A DNA stretch of 64,000 nt from CBFDBF01 sp050287725 (lineage in GTDB: Bacteria; Pseudomonadota; Gammaproteobacteria; Chromatiales; Chromatiaceae): assembly GCA_050287725.1 (NCBI GenBank), contig JBNKCL010000008.1:1-64000 (forward strand), written 5' to 3'. Below the pieces are notes generated by a model, which ran no database searches, was not told the origin of the DNA, and saw nothing but the letters and a program-made list of their open reading frames with translations. A program made the position numbers and the translations under genes. Positions 26,048 to 34,739 of the stretch are shown here, piece by piece; the first letter of the stretch is position 1; each line of letters begins with the position of its first letter.

Positions 26048-28278
26048 CGATTTTCACTCCTCTTCTCTTCCGGCCCCGGGAGTACGGCGCACGCCGCCGC
26101 GCGCTCTTCCACCGCACCGGTCAATACCGGCAATCGCAGGATGACTCGCGCGCCCCCCTCCGGGCGATTCTCGGCCCAAATCATACCCCCGTGCTCCTCT
26201 ACGATCTTTTTCACGATCGCCAATCCGAGCCCGGTACCCTTGGCCTTGGTGGTCACATAGGGTTCGAACAGATGGTTGGGACTGTCATCCGCAAAACCGG
26301 AACCGTTGTCCACCACCTGGACCTCCAGAAACCGGCACTCCGCTTCGCTCTTCTGGCGCGTAATAACCTCAACCCGGCCGTCCTTCCGGCCGGTCACCGC
26401 CTCTTGGGCATTCTTTACCAAATTGTGGATCACCTGCCGCAGCCGCAAGGGGTCTCCCTTGATCCGCGCCTGCTCCGAATCCAGGGAAGAAACCAATTGC
26501 CATCCGCCACGGGTGGTACGATATAGCTCCAGTACCTCGGAAAGAAAAGAATCCACCTCGATGGGTTGCAGATTCATTTGCGGCGGCCGGGCATAATCGG
26601 AAAAGGCGTTCAGCATCTCCTTCATCGCCTCCACCTGCTGAACGATGGTGTGTGTTGACCGCTCCAGCACTTCCGCGTCTTCGGCATTCATCTGACGCAG
26701 GTATTTGTGCCGTAACCGCTCTGCCGACAGCTGAATCGGTGTCAACGGATTCTTGATCTCGTGGGCGAGGCGCCGCGCCACCTCACCCCAGGCGGCGTTC
26801 CGCTGCGCCCGGATCAGGGCGGTAATGTCGTCAAACACCAATACATCGCCCGCACTGTCGCCGTCCGGCCGTTGCAAAAGCGTGCTGCGGCACAGCAGGA
26901 TCTGACGCCCCTCACCGCCATACAGGGTCAGTTGTTCACTCCACTCCTCCCGCTGCTCGGAATGAACCCTGAGCAGTATCTCCACCAACTGTTCCAGATG
27001 GGGATGATCCTCCGCCAACACCCGTAGCGGTTTGCCGAGATAGTTGCCGACATCCAGCCGCAGGATCTCCCCGGCCGCCGCATTGGCGGTTCGCAGACAG
27101 CCCTCCGGATCGATGGTCATCACGCCGGAAGAGAGTTGCCCCAGCACCGTTTCCAGATAAGAGCGCTGCGCCTCGACCTGGCGCTGACTCCGGTCGGCGG
27201 CGTCCCGCGCCTGGGCGATACGGCGCGTCATGGCGTTGAACGAAGCCACTACAAAACTGAGTTCGTCGTGGCTGCGCGGTAACGGTAACTGCATGTCGTA
27301 ATCCCCGCTCGCCACCGCCCGGGTACCCTCTGCGATATCGGTTACCGGCCGCACCAGACGCTGAGCGGAAAACAACGCCGCCCATACCGCCGCGAGCAGG
27401 CTGAAAAGAAGCACCAAAGCCAACGTCAGGGTGAAGGTGCTCTTCAGACTCCCACGCAGGTAAGCCAATTCGTGATAGTGGTTGTAGGCCTGCTGCACCT
27501 TCTCCGTGAGGAGACTGATACTTTCGGTGGTGGGATAAAGCGCCTGCAACAACAAGGGGCGCGTGGGATCGGCAACCACCACCCGCACCTCCAGCAGTTT
27601 GCCTTCTCCCTTCGGCAACAGGCCGACGAAACTTCCGCCATCCCGCACCTGCTCCAGGATCGAACGGTCGGGAAGTTCCGGCACCAGCACCGTTGGGTCG
27701 ACATTGATGGTGGTAATAACCTGGCCTGACGGCTCCAGCAACGTCAACTCGGAGGCGCCGGATCGCTCACGCTCCTCCGACAGGCTCAGCGTCATACCGG
27801 CAACCGAGACTTCCGTCAGTTGTGTCAGGATCTTCTCGGTGCTGCGCAATCGCTCACGCCGGTGCAAATCGAGCGAGGCGCGACTCAGCTGCAGGGCGTC
27901 TTCCATAGCGCCGTCGATCTGAACGTCGAACCAACTGTCGATGCCGTGCAGCAAAAACTGCTGCGAATAGAAATAGACCACCGATACCGGCACCAACGAC
28001 AACAGCGCAAACAACAGCACCATGCGCAAAGTAAGGCGGGAACCGGCCACATGGCGACGATAGCTGGCAACCAGCTGCGCCACGTTCACCACCACCAACA
28101 CTACCAGCGCCACCAGGCCGAACAGAATAAAAAGCAGCAACGGCAGATACAACCGATTCAGCTGCTCCGCATTCTGCACCGCGCTGCTCATCAGATGCAG
28201 CGCCACCAACAGCAACAGCAGGAGCGCCGCTACCGGAAGCGTGCTGCGCGAAATCGGTTTTACGGATTGATTTCGCAT
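26044..28278 (-). CDS. ntrY: NtrY-type sensor histidine kinase
   Basis: A 744-residue membrane kinase. N-terminal helices (about 12-32, 45-70 and 90-110) and a fourth near 285-310 enclose a periplasmic region. HAMP, PAS (about 375-480), the phospho-acceptor motif AHEIKNPLTP with His506, and an ATPase domain (NLVKNA, VDNGSGFA, GTGLGLAIV) follow. NtrY in this family responds to redox or nitrogen state. The ATG at 28278 is chosen over the TTG at 28287. The start overlaps the DUF4390 gene and the stop overlaps ntrX, so DUF4390-ntrY-ntrX are tightly coupled. Confidence 0.9.
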   Translation of the reverse strand: MRNQSVKPISRSTLPVAALLLLLLVALHLMSSAVQNAEQLNRLYLPLLLFILFGLVALVVLVVVNVAQLVASYRRHVAGSRLTLRMVLLFALLSLVPVSVVYFYSQQFLLHGIDSWFDVQIDGAMEDALQLSRASLDLHRRERLRSTEKILTQLTEVSVAGMTLSLSEERERSGASELTLLEPSGQVITTINVDPTVLVPELPDRSILEQVRDGGSFVGLLPKGEGKLLEVRVVVADPTRPLLLQALYPTTESISLLTEKVQQAYNHYHELAYLRGSLKSTFTLTLALVLLFSLLAAVWAALFSAQRLVRPVTDIAEGTRAVASGDYDMQLPLPRSHDELSFVVASFNAMTRRIAQARDAADRSQRQVEAQRSYLETVLGQLSSGVMTIDPEGCLRTANAAAGEILRLDVGNYLGKPLRVLAEDHPHLEQLVEILLRVHSEQREEWSEQLTLYGGEGRQILLCRSTLLQRPDGDSAGDVLVFDDITALIRAQRNAAWGEVARRLAHEIKNPLTPIQLSAERLRHKYLRQMNAEDAEVLERSTHTIVQQVEAMKEMLNAFSDYARPPQMNLQPIEVDSFLSEVLELYRTTRGGWQLVSSLDSEQARIKGDPLRLRQVIHNLVKNAQEAVTGRKDGRVEVITRQKSEAECRFLEVQVVDNGSGFADDSPNHLFEPYVTTKAKGTGLGLAIVKKIVEEHGGMIWAENRPEGGARVILRLPVLTGAVEERAAACAVLPGPEEKRSENR

Positions 28279-28832
28279 GCGCCCCAATCGCTCGACAGGT
28301 TCCAGGAGGGCGAGATATAGGCCATGGATCGCAGCGGCAGCGGCAGCGCGTCGATATCGAGAACCGTACGCAACTGCAATTTATAGCTCTCTCCCTGCTC
28401 CAGTTTTCCCTGCTCAATCACCGGCAGCGCCCGGACTTCCCCCAGCGCCGACAGCGCCGCGTCACGCGTGGCGAAGCTTTGTTGATGACCGCTCTCAAGA
28501 TCCACCAATTGGTAAAGCGCCGCCAACGAATGGTAGCGAAGCTGCAGACTCACACGCCGGTCTACAACATCTCTTTCCCATAACCAGGCGCCCTTGCGCC
28601 GCAACTGGAGATGAAGTTGCAAGGTCAGCGGAACACCGTTGGCAAGCGCCTCCAACGCCTTCTCGGAGAAGTCGTATCGAATATCCGCATTCAGCTGATA
28701 ACTCCCATCCTGCAGTTGGCATTCCATCCGAGTAACCTCGAATTCGCCCGTCCAACCGACCATCGGGAAAAACAGCAACCCCGCTACCAGCCAATACCGG
28801 CATCGTCGTCGCGGTAGATATTTAGCGATCAC
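28260..28832 (-). CDS. DUF4390 protein
   Basis: A 190-residue exported protein (hydrophobic signal YWLVAGLLFFPMVGWTG) with the family pattern: YQLNADIRYDFSEKALEALANGVPLTLQLHL, WERDVVDRRVSLQLRYHSL, then SPSWNLSSDWGAC near the C-terminus. It is conserved between rsmB and ntrY in many gammaproteobacteria and may feed a periplasmic signal to NtrY; that role is inferred only from position. Its ATG overlaps the rsmB stop by 4 bases. Confidence 0.85.
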   Translation of the reverse strand: MIAKYLPRRRCRYWLVAGLLFFPMVGWTGEFEVTRMECQLQDGSYQLNADIRYDFSEKALEALANGVPLTLQLHLQLRRKGAWLWERDVVDRRVSLQLRYHSLAALYQLVDLESGHQQSFATRDAALSALGEVRALPVIEQGKLEQGESYKLQLRTVLDIDALPLPLRSMAYISPSWNLSSDWGACEINP

Positions 28833-30178
28833 GCTTCACCTTTGCATAAGACAGCGTAATAGAAACCATCCATCGACTCCTCGCCGGGTAAGGTCTGGCG
28901 ACCGACCGTACGGGCATGCCCCCAGGCGGCCTCGATCGGCCGCTCCCGGGCGTCCCGCTGCTGCCCGAGAAACCGCTCCAGTTGCTGTTCGTTCTCTTCC
29001 GGCAATAGCGAACAAGTCACATAGAGCAGGATACCCCCCGGTTTCAGCAGCGGCCAGATGTTATTCAGGATCTGCGCCTGGCGCTGCACCAGGGACGGAA
29101 TGTCATTGGCGCGTCGCAGCAACTTGATGTCCGGGTGCCGCCGGATCACGCCGGTGGCGGAGCACGGCACATCCAGCAAAATGCGATCGTAGCGCGGCGC
29201 CGCCCACTCTCCGGCAGGCACCGATGCGTCTCCGAGATACAGCGACGCCTTCAACTGCAGCCGTTGCAGGTTCTCGCGCACCCGCTCCAGGCGCTGCCCA
29301 TCCAGATCCACCGCCGTCAGTTCCGCCTCCGGCGCCAACTCCAGGATGTGGCCGCTTTTGCCGCCGGGAGCGGCGCAGGCATCCAGTACTCGCTGCCCCG
29401 GCTTCAGATCCAGCAATTCCGCCGCCAGTTGCGCCCCGGCGTCCTGCACCGAAACCAGCCCCTCCGCAAAACCGGGCAGGGCATCCACCTCCAACGCCCG
29501 CTCCAGCACCAGAGCGGATGCCACCGCCGCCAGCGGCGTTGCGGCAACCCCCGCTTGCTGCAACTGTTTGCAATAGGCCTCCCGGTCGATTCGGCACCGG
29601 TTGATTCGCAGCGTCATGGGTGGTTTGGCGTTGGCCGCATCCAGGATCGCCTGCCACTTTTCCGGCCATGCCGCCCGCACGGCATCCGTCAACCAGCGCG
29701 GATGGGCAAACCGAAGTTCCGGGTCGTTATCCACCTCCGCCAGGAGTGTCTCGTGCTCGCGCTGAAAACGGCGCAATATCCCGTTCACCAGGCCCGCCGC
29801 CCAAGGGCGCCCGAGGACCCGGACCGCCTCCACGGTTTCCGCCACCGCCGCGTGCGCCGGAACCCGCATGAAGAGCAGTTGATAAAGCCCGACCGGAATC
29901 AGCAACTCCACCACCCGGTCCCTTCGCTTCAGCGGCCGTTCCAGCAACCGCCGGGTGACCCCCTGCAGGCGCAAAAACCATCGAACGGTGCCGTAACAGA
30001 GTTCCTGCAACAGCGCCCGATCGCGCACGACCACCGATTCCAGCGCCGCCGGCATCAGGTCGCTGAGCGAGCGGCCCGTCAACACCTGTTCCAGCACCTG
30101 CGCGGCGACGGCCCGGACAGACTCCCTGCAATAGGAGGCGGCTTCAGCCAAACACCACCCCGGCCAGATCGTGGGCAT
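28829..30178 (-). CDS. rsmB: 16S rRNA (cytosine-967-C5)-methyltransferase RsmB
   Basis: 449 residues at most: N-terminal NusB-like RNA-binding domain (to about 160) and C-terminal methyltransferase with DACAAPGGKSGHILEL, ILLDVPCSATGVIRRHPD (catalytic Cys) and LLYVTCSLLPEENE (second Cys). The longest frame starts at ATG 30178, overlapping fmt by 35 bases. A TTG at 30151 behind GGGGTGG would give a tighter N-terminus and is an alternative. It is coupled to fmt upstream and DUF4390 downstream. Confidence 0.92.
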   Translation of the reverse strand: MPTIWPGWCLAEAASYCRESVRAVAAQVLEQVLTGRSLSDLMPAALESVVVRDRALLQELCYGTVRWFLRLQGVTRRLLERPLKRRDRVVELLIPVGLYQLLFMRVPAHAAVAETVEAVRVLGRPWAAGLVNGILRRFQREHETLLAEVDNDPELRFAHPRWLTDAVRAAWPEKWQAILDAANAKPPMTLRINRCRIDREAYCKQLQQAGVAATPLAAVASALVLERALEVDALPGFAEGLVSVQDAGAQLAAELLDLKPGQRVLDACAAPGGKSGHILELAPEAELTAVDLDGQRLERVRENLQRLQLKASLYLGDASVPAGEWAAPRYDRILLDVPCSATGVIRRHPDIKLLRRANDIPSLVQRQAQILNNIWPLLKPGGILLYVTCSLLPEENEQQLERFLGQQRDARERPIEAAWGHARTVGRQTLPGEESMDGFYYAVLCKGEA

Positions 30179-31082
30179 TGAGAAAATCGGCGGCGCTCAT
30201 CGCCCGCTTCCCCGGTAACTGCAGGGTCAGGATCCGCAACCAGCCGTCGCCGGTGGCGACATCGATCCCCTCCCGGCCCGCTCGCATCACCTTTCCGGGA
30301 GACGCCGTTTCCTCCGCCGGTAGCGGCATCGTCTCCCAGATGCGCAGGGCCTCCTCGCCGAATCGGGTCTGGGCCACCGGCCAGGGATTGAAGGCGCGCA
30401 CTTGCCGATCCAGCTCCACGGCGCTTCGCTCCCAGTCGATGGCGGCCTCCCCCTTCTCCAGTTTGGATGCATAACACGCCAAAGCAGTATCCTGAACCTC
30501 CCCCCGCAGTGTGCCCGATGCGATCCCCGGCAACGCCTCCAGCAGCGCCTCGGCCCCCAACCGGGAGAGCCGATCATGCAACATCCCGCCGGTATCGTGC
30601 GGTTCGATGGGACAGGCGCGCTTCAGCAGCATCGGCCCGCTGTCCAGCCCCTCTTCCATCTCCATGATGGTGACGCCGCTCTCCTTGTCCCCCGCCAGGA
30701 TCGCGCGCTGGATGGGGGCGGCCCCACGCCAACGGGGCAACAACGAGGCATGGATGTTGATACAGCCGAGGCGCGGCGCCGCCAATACCCGACGCGGCAA
30801 GATCAGGCCGTAGGCCACCACCACCATCAGATCGGCGCCTTCCGCTTCCAGCTGTTTCAGGTCCGTTTCCTCTTTAAAGTTCTTCGGCTGCCGAACCGGG
30901 ATGCCGTGTTGCAGTGCCAGCTGCTTGACCGGACTCGCGGTCAACCGCCGACCCCGACCCGCCGGCCGGTCCGGCTGGGTGTAGACCGCCACCACCCGAT
31001 GTTCGGATGCCAGCAACGCCGCAAGGGGTGGGACCGAAAAATCGGGGGTCCCGGCGAAGATGATGTCCAGCGGTTTTGTCAT
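30144..31082 (-). CDS. fmt: Methionyl-tRNA formyltransferase
   Basis: Formylates initiator Met-tRNA using 10-formyl-tetrahydrofolate. 312 residues, normal length. Visible are the N-terminal FAGTPDFSVPPL, the catalytic region NIHASLLPRWRGAAPIQRAILAGD (Asn-His) and the C-terminal OB-like domain. It lies between def and rsmB, as in most gammaproteobacteria. The stop overlaps the rsmB start region. Confidence 0.96.
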   Translation of the reverse strand: MTKPLDIIFAGTPDFSVPPLAALLASEHRVVAVYTQPDRPAGRGRRLTASPVKQLALQHGIPVRQPKNFKEETDLKQLEAEGADLMVVVAYGLILPRRVLAAPRLGCINIHASLLPRWRGAAPIQRAILAGDKESGVTIMEMEEGLDSGPMLLKRACPIEPHDTGGMLHDRLSRLGAEALLEALPGIASGTLRGEVQDTALACYASKLEKGEAAIDWERSAVELDRQVRAFNPWPVAQTRFGEEALRIWETMPLPAEETASPGKVMRAGREGIDVATGDGWLRILTLQLPGKRAMSAADFLNAHDLAGVVFG

Positions 31083-31206
31083 TGTTTTACCGTGCCGTCC
31101 CGTTGGGTCGAATTGAACCGCAGAGACGCGGAGGCGCAGAGCTTACGTTGAGCACATGGAGTAATGCCGCGTGTCCCGGTGCGTTCAGGGGTTCCCGTTT
31201 CTCATC
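31083..31206. other. Intergenic region between fmt and def
   Basis: A 124-base spacer that includes a G/C-rich tract with GAACCGCAGAGACGCGGAGG at 31117-31136, a common dispersed intergenic repeat type distantly like the arms of the inverted repeat at 17452-17555. No gene or terminator is supported. Confidence 0.4.
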
Positions 31207-31740
31207 TCAAATAACACGTCGCGAAGGGGTTTCCGCATCCGGTTTCTGGCGTGCTTCTTTTTCCAGTTTTTTCCGGATTCGCTGCCGCTTCAGTCCCGAG
31301 AGATAATCCACGAACAGCTTTCCGTTCAGATGATCGATCTCGTGCTGAATACAAACCGCCAACAGGCCGTCGGTATCCAACTCAAACGGCTGCCCGTCAC
31401 GATCCAGCGCCCGCACCTTTACCCGCTCGGCGCGGGTGACGGTATCGTAAACCCCGGGTACGGAGAGACAGCCTTCCTCCATCTGTTCCTCACCCGACTG
31501 CTCCAGGATCTCCGGGTTAATCAGACAAAGAGGCTCGTTATGCTCTTCCGAAACATCGATCACAACCACCCGCTTGGCTACATTGACCTGGGTCGCGGCA
31601 AGCCCGATTCCCGGCGCCTGGTACATGGTCTCAAACATCTCCTCCACCAGTCTCCGGATGGAGTCATCCACCTCCGTCACCGGCTGCGCCTCGTTGCGGA
31701 GCCTTGGGTCGGGGAACCGTAATATCTCGAGCGTCGTCAT
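31207..31740 (-). CDS. def: Peptide deformylase
   Basis: Removes the formyl group from nascent proteins. 177 residues from the ATG at 31740, which follows the family start MTTLEILRFPDPRL. A TTG four codons upstream is rejected. Metal-binding motifs are all present: GIGLAATQVN, EGCLSVPG (Cys) and QHEIDHLNGKLF (two His, catalytic Glu). It precedes fmt and rsmB on the same strand. Confidence 0.96.
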   Translation of the reverse strand: MTTLEILRFPDPRLRNEAQPVTEVDDSIRRLVEEMFETMYQAPGIGLAATQVNVAKRVVVIDVSEEHNEPLCLINPEILEQSGEEQMEEGCLSVPGVYDTVTRAERVKVRALDRDGQPFELDTDGLLAVCIQHEIDHLNGKLFVDYLSGLKRQRIRKKLEKEARQKPDAETPSRRVI

Positions 31741-31918
31741 CAGGATTTCCAAAGATTGCTACACATGTCCCGCATCTGGACAGAATCTGGGTTATAGTAC
31801 AAAACTAATAAAATTCGCTAACATTATGATGATACAGAATTCTAAGTCAGAATACCGGCTTTGAAACCCCCTTTTTTGGAGCTAAACTCCAACCAACCAA
31901 AACGCCAAAGGGACCGCC

Positions 31919-32962
31919 ATGCCAAAGACTCGACATCAGCTTGCCGGCTTTTTTCTGGGACTGATTCTCTCCTCCGCCCTGTTTGCGGCAGAACCGGTAG
32001 CCGTCAATCCGGCTCATCCGGACCGCTATGTGGTGGTGAAAGGCGATACCCTTTGGGATATCGCCGGGCGCTTTCTCCGCGATCCCTGGCGCTGGCCCGA
32101 CGTCTGGTACGTCAACCCACAGATCGAAAACCCGCACCTGATCTATCCCGGCGACACCATCGTCATGACCTATGTGGATGGACAACTGCGACTCAGCCTG
32201 GAACGGGGCTCGACCGTCAAGCTCTCGCCGCAAATACGGACCACCCCGTTGGCCGCCGCCATCCCCACCATCCCGATTGATGCCGTCCACCCCTTCCTCA
32301 CGCGACCCTATGTGATCGGTGAAAAAGAGCTGGATGCGGCGCCATATGTCGTGGATTTCGCCGATGAACATATCACCGGGGGCGCCGGGGTGCGCATCTA
32401 TGTCCGCACCATCGAGAATACAGACAATCAGGACTACGATGTAGTTCGCCCCGGAGACCCCTACAAAGATGCGGATACCGGCGAGATTCTGGGTTATGAG
32501 GCGCTCTACATCGGAAACGCCAAGCTGGAACGTCCGGGTGATCCGGCCACTATGATTCTGGTTAATACCAACCAGGAGACCCTCACCGGCGATCGTCTGG
32601 TGCCGTCGACGGAAGAGCAACCGCTTCAGAACTTCCAGCCCAAGGCCCCGGATCAAGAAATCAAGGGCAGCATCATCTCGGTGCTGAACGGGGTAAGCCA
32701 GATCGGGCAGTTTAATGTGGTGGTTTTGGACCGGGGCGCCGAGGACGGCCTGAAGCTGGGCGATGTGCTCACCATCGAACACAAAGGGGAGGTCATCAAG
32801 GACGACGTCACCCCGGACCGTACGGATACCGTCAAGCTGCCCAACGAGGAGGCGGGACTGCTGTTGGTGTTCCGGACCTTCCCACGGGTCAGTTTCGGGT
32901 TGGTACTGCGAGCCATCCGTCCGATACACGTGCTGGATCGGGTGCGTAACCCCTCTCCCTGA
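31919..32962 (+). CDS. LysM-domain exported protein
   Basis: A 347-residue protein with an N-terminal signal peptide (LAGFFLGLILSSALFAAEP) followed by one LysM domain: VVVKGDTLWDIAGRFLRDPWRWPDVWYVNP and HLIYPGDTIVMTYVDG. The family occurs next to dprA in many proteobacteria and probably binds peptidoglycan in the periplasm. The C-terminal two-thirds has no familiar domain. It is divergent from def with about 180 bases between them. Confidence 0.88.
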   Translation: MPKTRHQLAGFFLGLILSSALFAAEPVAVNPAHPDRYVVVKGDTLWDIAGRFLRDPWRWPDVWYVNPQIENPHLIYPGDTIVMTYVDGQLRLSLERGSTVKLSPQIRTTPLAAAIPTIPIDAVHPFLTRPYVIGEKELDAAPYVVDFADEHITGGAGVRIYVRTIENTDNQDYDVVRPGDPYKDADTGEILGYEALYIGNAKLERPGDPATMILVNTNQETLTGDRLVPSTEEQPLQNFQPKAPDQEIKGSIISVLNGVSQIGQFNVVVLDRGAEDGLKLGDVLTIEHKGEVIKDDVTPDRTDTVKLPNEEAGLLLVFRTFPRVSFGLVLRAIRPIHVLDRVRNPSP

Positions 32963-33012
32963 TTCTCCGCTCCGCCTTCACCACGGAATTGGGAGCGCGG
33001 GGTAACAGCAGC

Positions 33013-34146
33013 ATGGAGGAGCACCAACAGGGCAACGACGACCTGCGCAACTGGCTGGCGCTGCTGCGCACCCCGGGGCTGGGAATCCGGGGGCGCGACA
33101 TTTTGCTGCACCGGATCGCACACCCCGCCGAACTGCTCCACTCCACCCCCGCCCAGCTATCCGCCCTCGGGATTGGAAACGAGGCCGTTCAGTATTTAAG
33201 GAATCCCCGCTGGGAGGAGGTGGAAGGCGACCTCCGTTGGCTGGAGGCGCCGGATCACCACCTGATCACCTGCCGGGACCCACTCTATCCCGCCCTGTTA
33301 CGGGAGATCCCCGATCCGCCGCCGGCGCTCTTTCTCCAGGGTGATCCGGCACTGTTATCGAATCCCCAGCTGGCCGTGGTCGGCTCCCGCAACCCCTCCC
33401 CCGGAGGCCGGGAGACGGCTTGGGAGTTCGCCCGTTTTCTCGCCGCCGCCGGGATCACCGTCACCAGCGGACTCGCCATCGGCATCGACGGCGCCGCCCA
33501 CGAGGGAGCACTGGCAGGCGGCGGAGAAACCATCGCCGTGACCGGTACCGGGTTGGACCGGGTCTATCCGGCGCGGCAACTTCCCTTGGCGCACCAGATC
33601 GCGGAACAGGGGGCGTTGGTCACGGAGTTCCCGCCCGGCACCCCGCCGCTCCCCGCCAATTTCCCGCGCCGCAACCGGATCATCAGCGGCCTCAGTCTCG
33701 GGACGCTGGTGGTGGAGGCGGCGCTGAAAAGCGGCTCGCTGATTACCGCACGGTTGGCGGCGGAGCAGGGCCGGGAGGTGTTCGCCATCCCCGGATCGAT
33801 CCACAACCCGCTGGCCCGCGGCTGCCACGCCCTGATCCGTCAAGGCGCCAAGCTGGTGGAAACCGCCGGGGATATCATGGAAGAGCTCGCCGCCCTGTTG
33901 GGCTCCCTGTCCCTCTCCGCCGCTCCCGCCGACAAGGCGCCCAAGAACGATATGGAGAGATCCGTGGAGCTCGATCCGGAGTATCTCCACCTGCTGGAAC
34001 AAATCGGCTTCGATCCGGTCACGGTTGATAAATTAGTCGAACGGAGCGGATTGACCGCGACCGCCGTTTCCTCCATGCTGCTATTGCTTGAACTGGAGGG
34101 TCATGTATCATCTGCGCCCGGCGGAAGATATTGCCGAACCAAGTAA
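33013..34146 (+). CDS. dprA: DNA-processing protein DprA
   Basis: Loads RecA on incoming single-stranded DNA during natural transformation. 377 residues: N-terminal SAM-like part, Rossmann-like DprA core (VVGSRNPSPGGRETAWEFARFL, SGLAIGIDGAAHEGAL, GTGLDRVYP, NRIISGLSLGTLVVEA, SGSLITARLAAEQGREVFAIPG), and a C-terminal winged-helix DML1-like part (PVTVDKLVERSGLTATAVSSMLLLLELEGHV). The ATG at 33013 is preferred to 32989 because it begins the family N-terminus. Followed by smg. Confidence 0.94.
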   Translation: MEEHQQGNDDLRNWLALLRTPGLGIRGRDILLHRIAHPAELLHSTPAQLSALGIGNEAVQYLRNPRWEEVEGDLRWLEAPDHHLITCRDPLYPALLREIPDPPPALFLQGDPALLSNPQLAVVGSRNPSPGGRETAWEFARFLAAAGITVTSGLAIGIDGAAHEGALAGGGETIAVTGTGLDRVYPARQLPLAHQIAEQGALVTEFPPGTPPLPANFPRRNRIISGLSLGTLVVEAALKSGSLITARLAAEQGREVFAIPGSIHNPLARGCHALIRQGAKLVETAGDIMEELAALLGSLSLSAAPADKAPKNDMERSVELDPEYLHLLEQIGFDPVTVDKLVERSGLTATAVSSMLLLLELEGHVSSAPGGRYCRTK

Positions 34147-34213
34147 AGTGCTTCATTTTTCCCCGATCCGATGGGAATCCGGTTCGCGGGGAAAGCCTGA
34201 CCAAGGACCCAGC

Positions 34214-34690
34214 ATGAACGAAAACGTCGTCGATATCCTGATCTACCTGTTTGAAAATTACATGGATAGCGACCAACATCCCCCCTCCAACCAAGCAGAA
34301 CTTCATGAAGAGTTGCGCCAGGCCGGGTTCCCCGAACGTGAGATCAGTCAGGCATTTCAATGGTTGGACGAACTGGCTTCCCATCAGGGATCCCAGGAGT
34401 TGCGTCCTTATACGGACCAATCCTTCCGGGTCTACACCGATCAGGAACGCGCCCGCCTGGATTCCGAGTGTCGCGGGCTGCTGCTGTTCCTGGAGCAAAA
34501 CAATATCCTGGACCAGGCCGGACGCGAGCTGGCCATCGAACGGGCTATGGCGTTGAACAACCTCCAGATCGGGGTCGAAGAGTTGAAGTGGATCGTTCTC
34601 ATGGTGCTGATGAACCAGCCGGGACAGGAGAACGCCTTCGCTCAAATGGAGGATATGATCTACAACGACCAGCCCATCGCCCTACATTGA
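34214..34690 (+). CDS. smg: Smg family protein
   Basis: 158-residue protein, the standard Smg/DUF494 length, found between dprA and topA in many gammaproteobacteria. It starts MNENVVDILIYLFENYM and continues with the ERARLDSECRGLLLFLEQNNILD and LKWIVLMVLMNQPGQE segments. Function is unknown. The ATG at 34214 has AAGGA 8 bases upstream. A longer frame from 34088 is not supported. Confidence 0.94.
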   Translation: MNENVVDILIYLFENYMDSDQHPPSNQAELHEELRQAGFPEREISQAFQWLDELASHQGSQELRPYTDQSFRVYTDQERARLDSECRGLLLFLEQNNILDQAGRELAIERAMALNNLQIGVEELKWIVLMVLMNQPGQENAFAQMEDMIYNDQPIALH

Positions 34691-34739
34691 CGGAGATTGT
34701 AAACAGACCGTCGCCGTCATCCTGCGCCCTGCTCCCGCC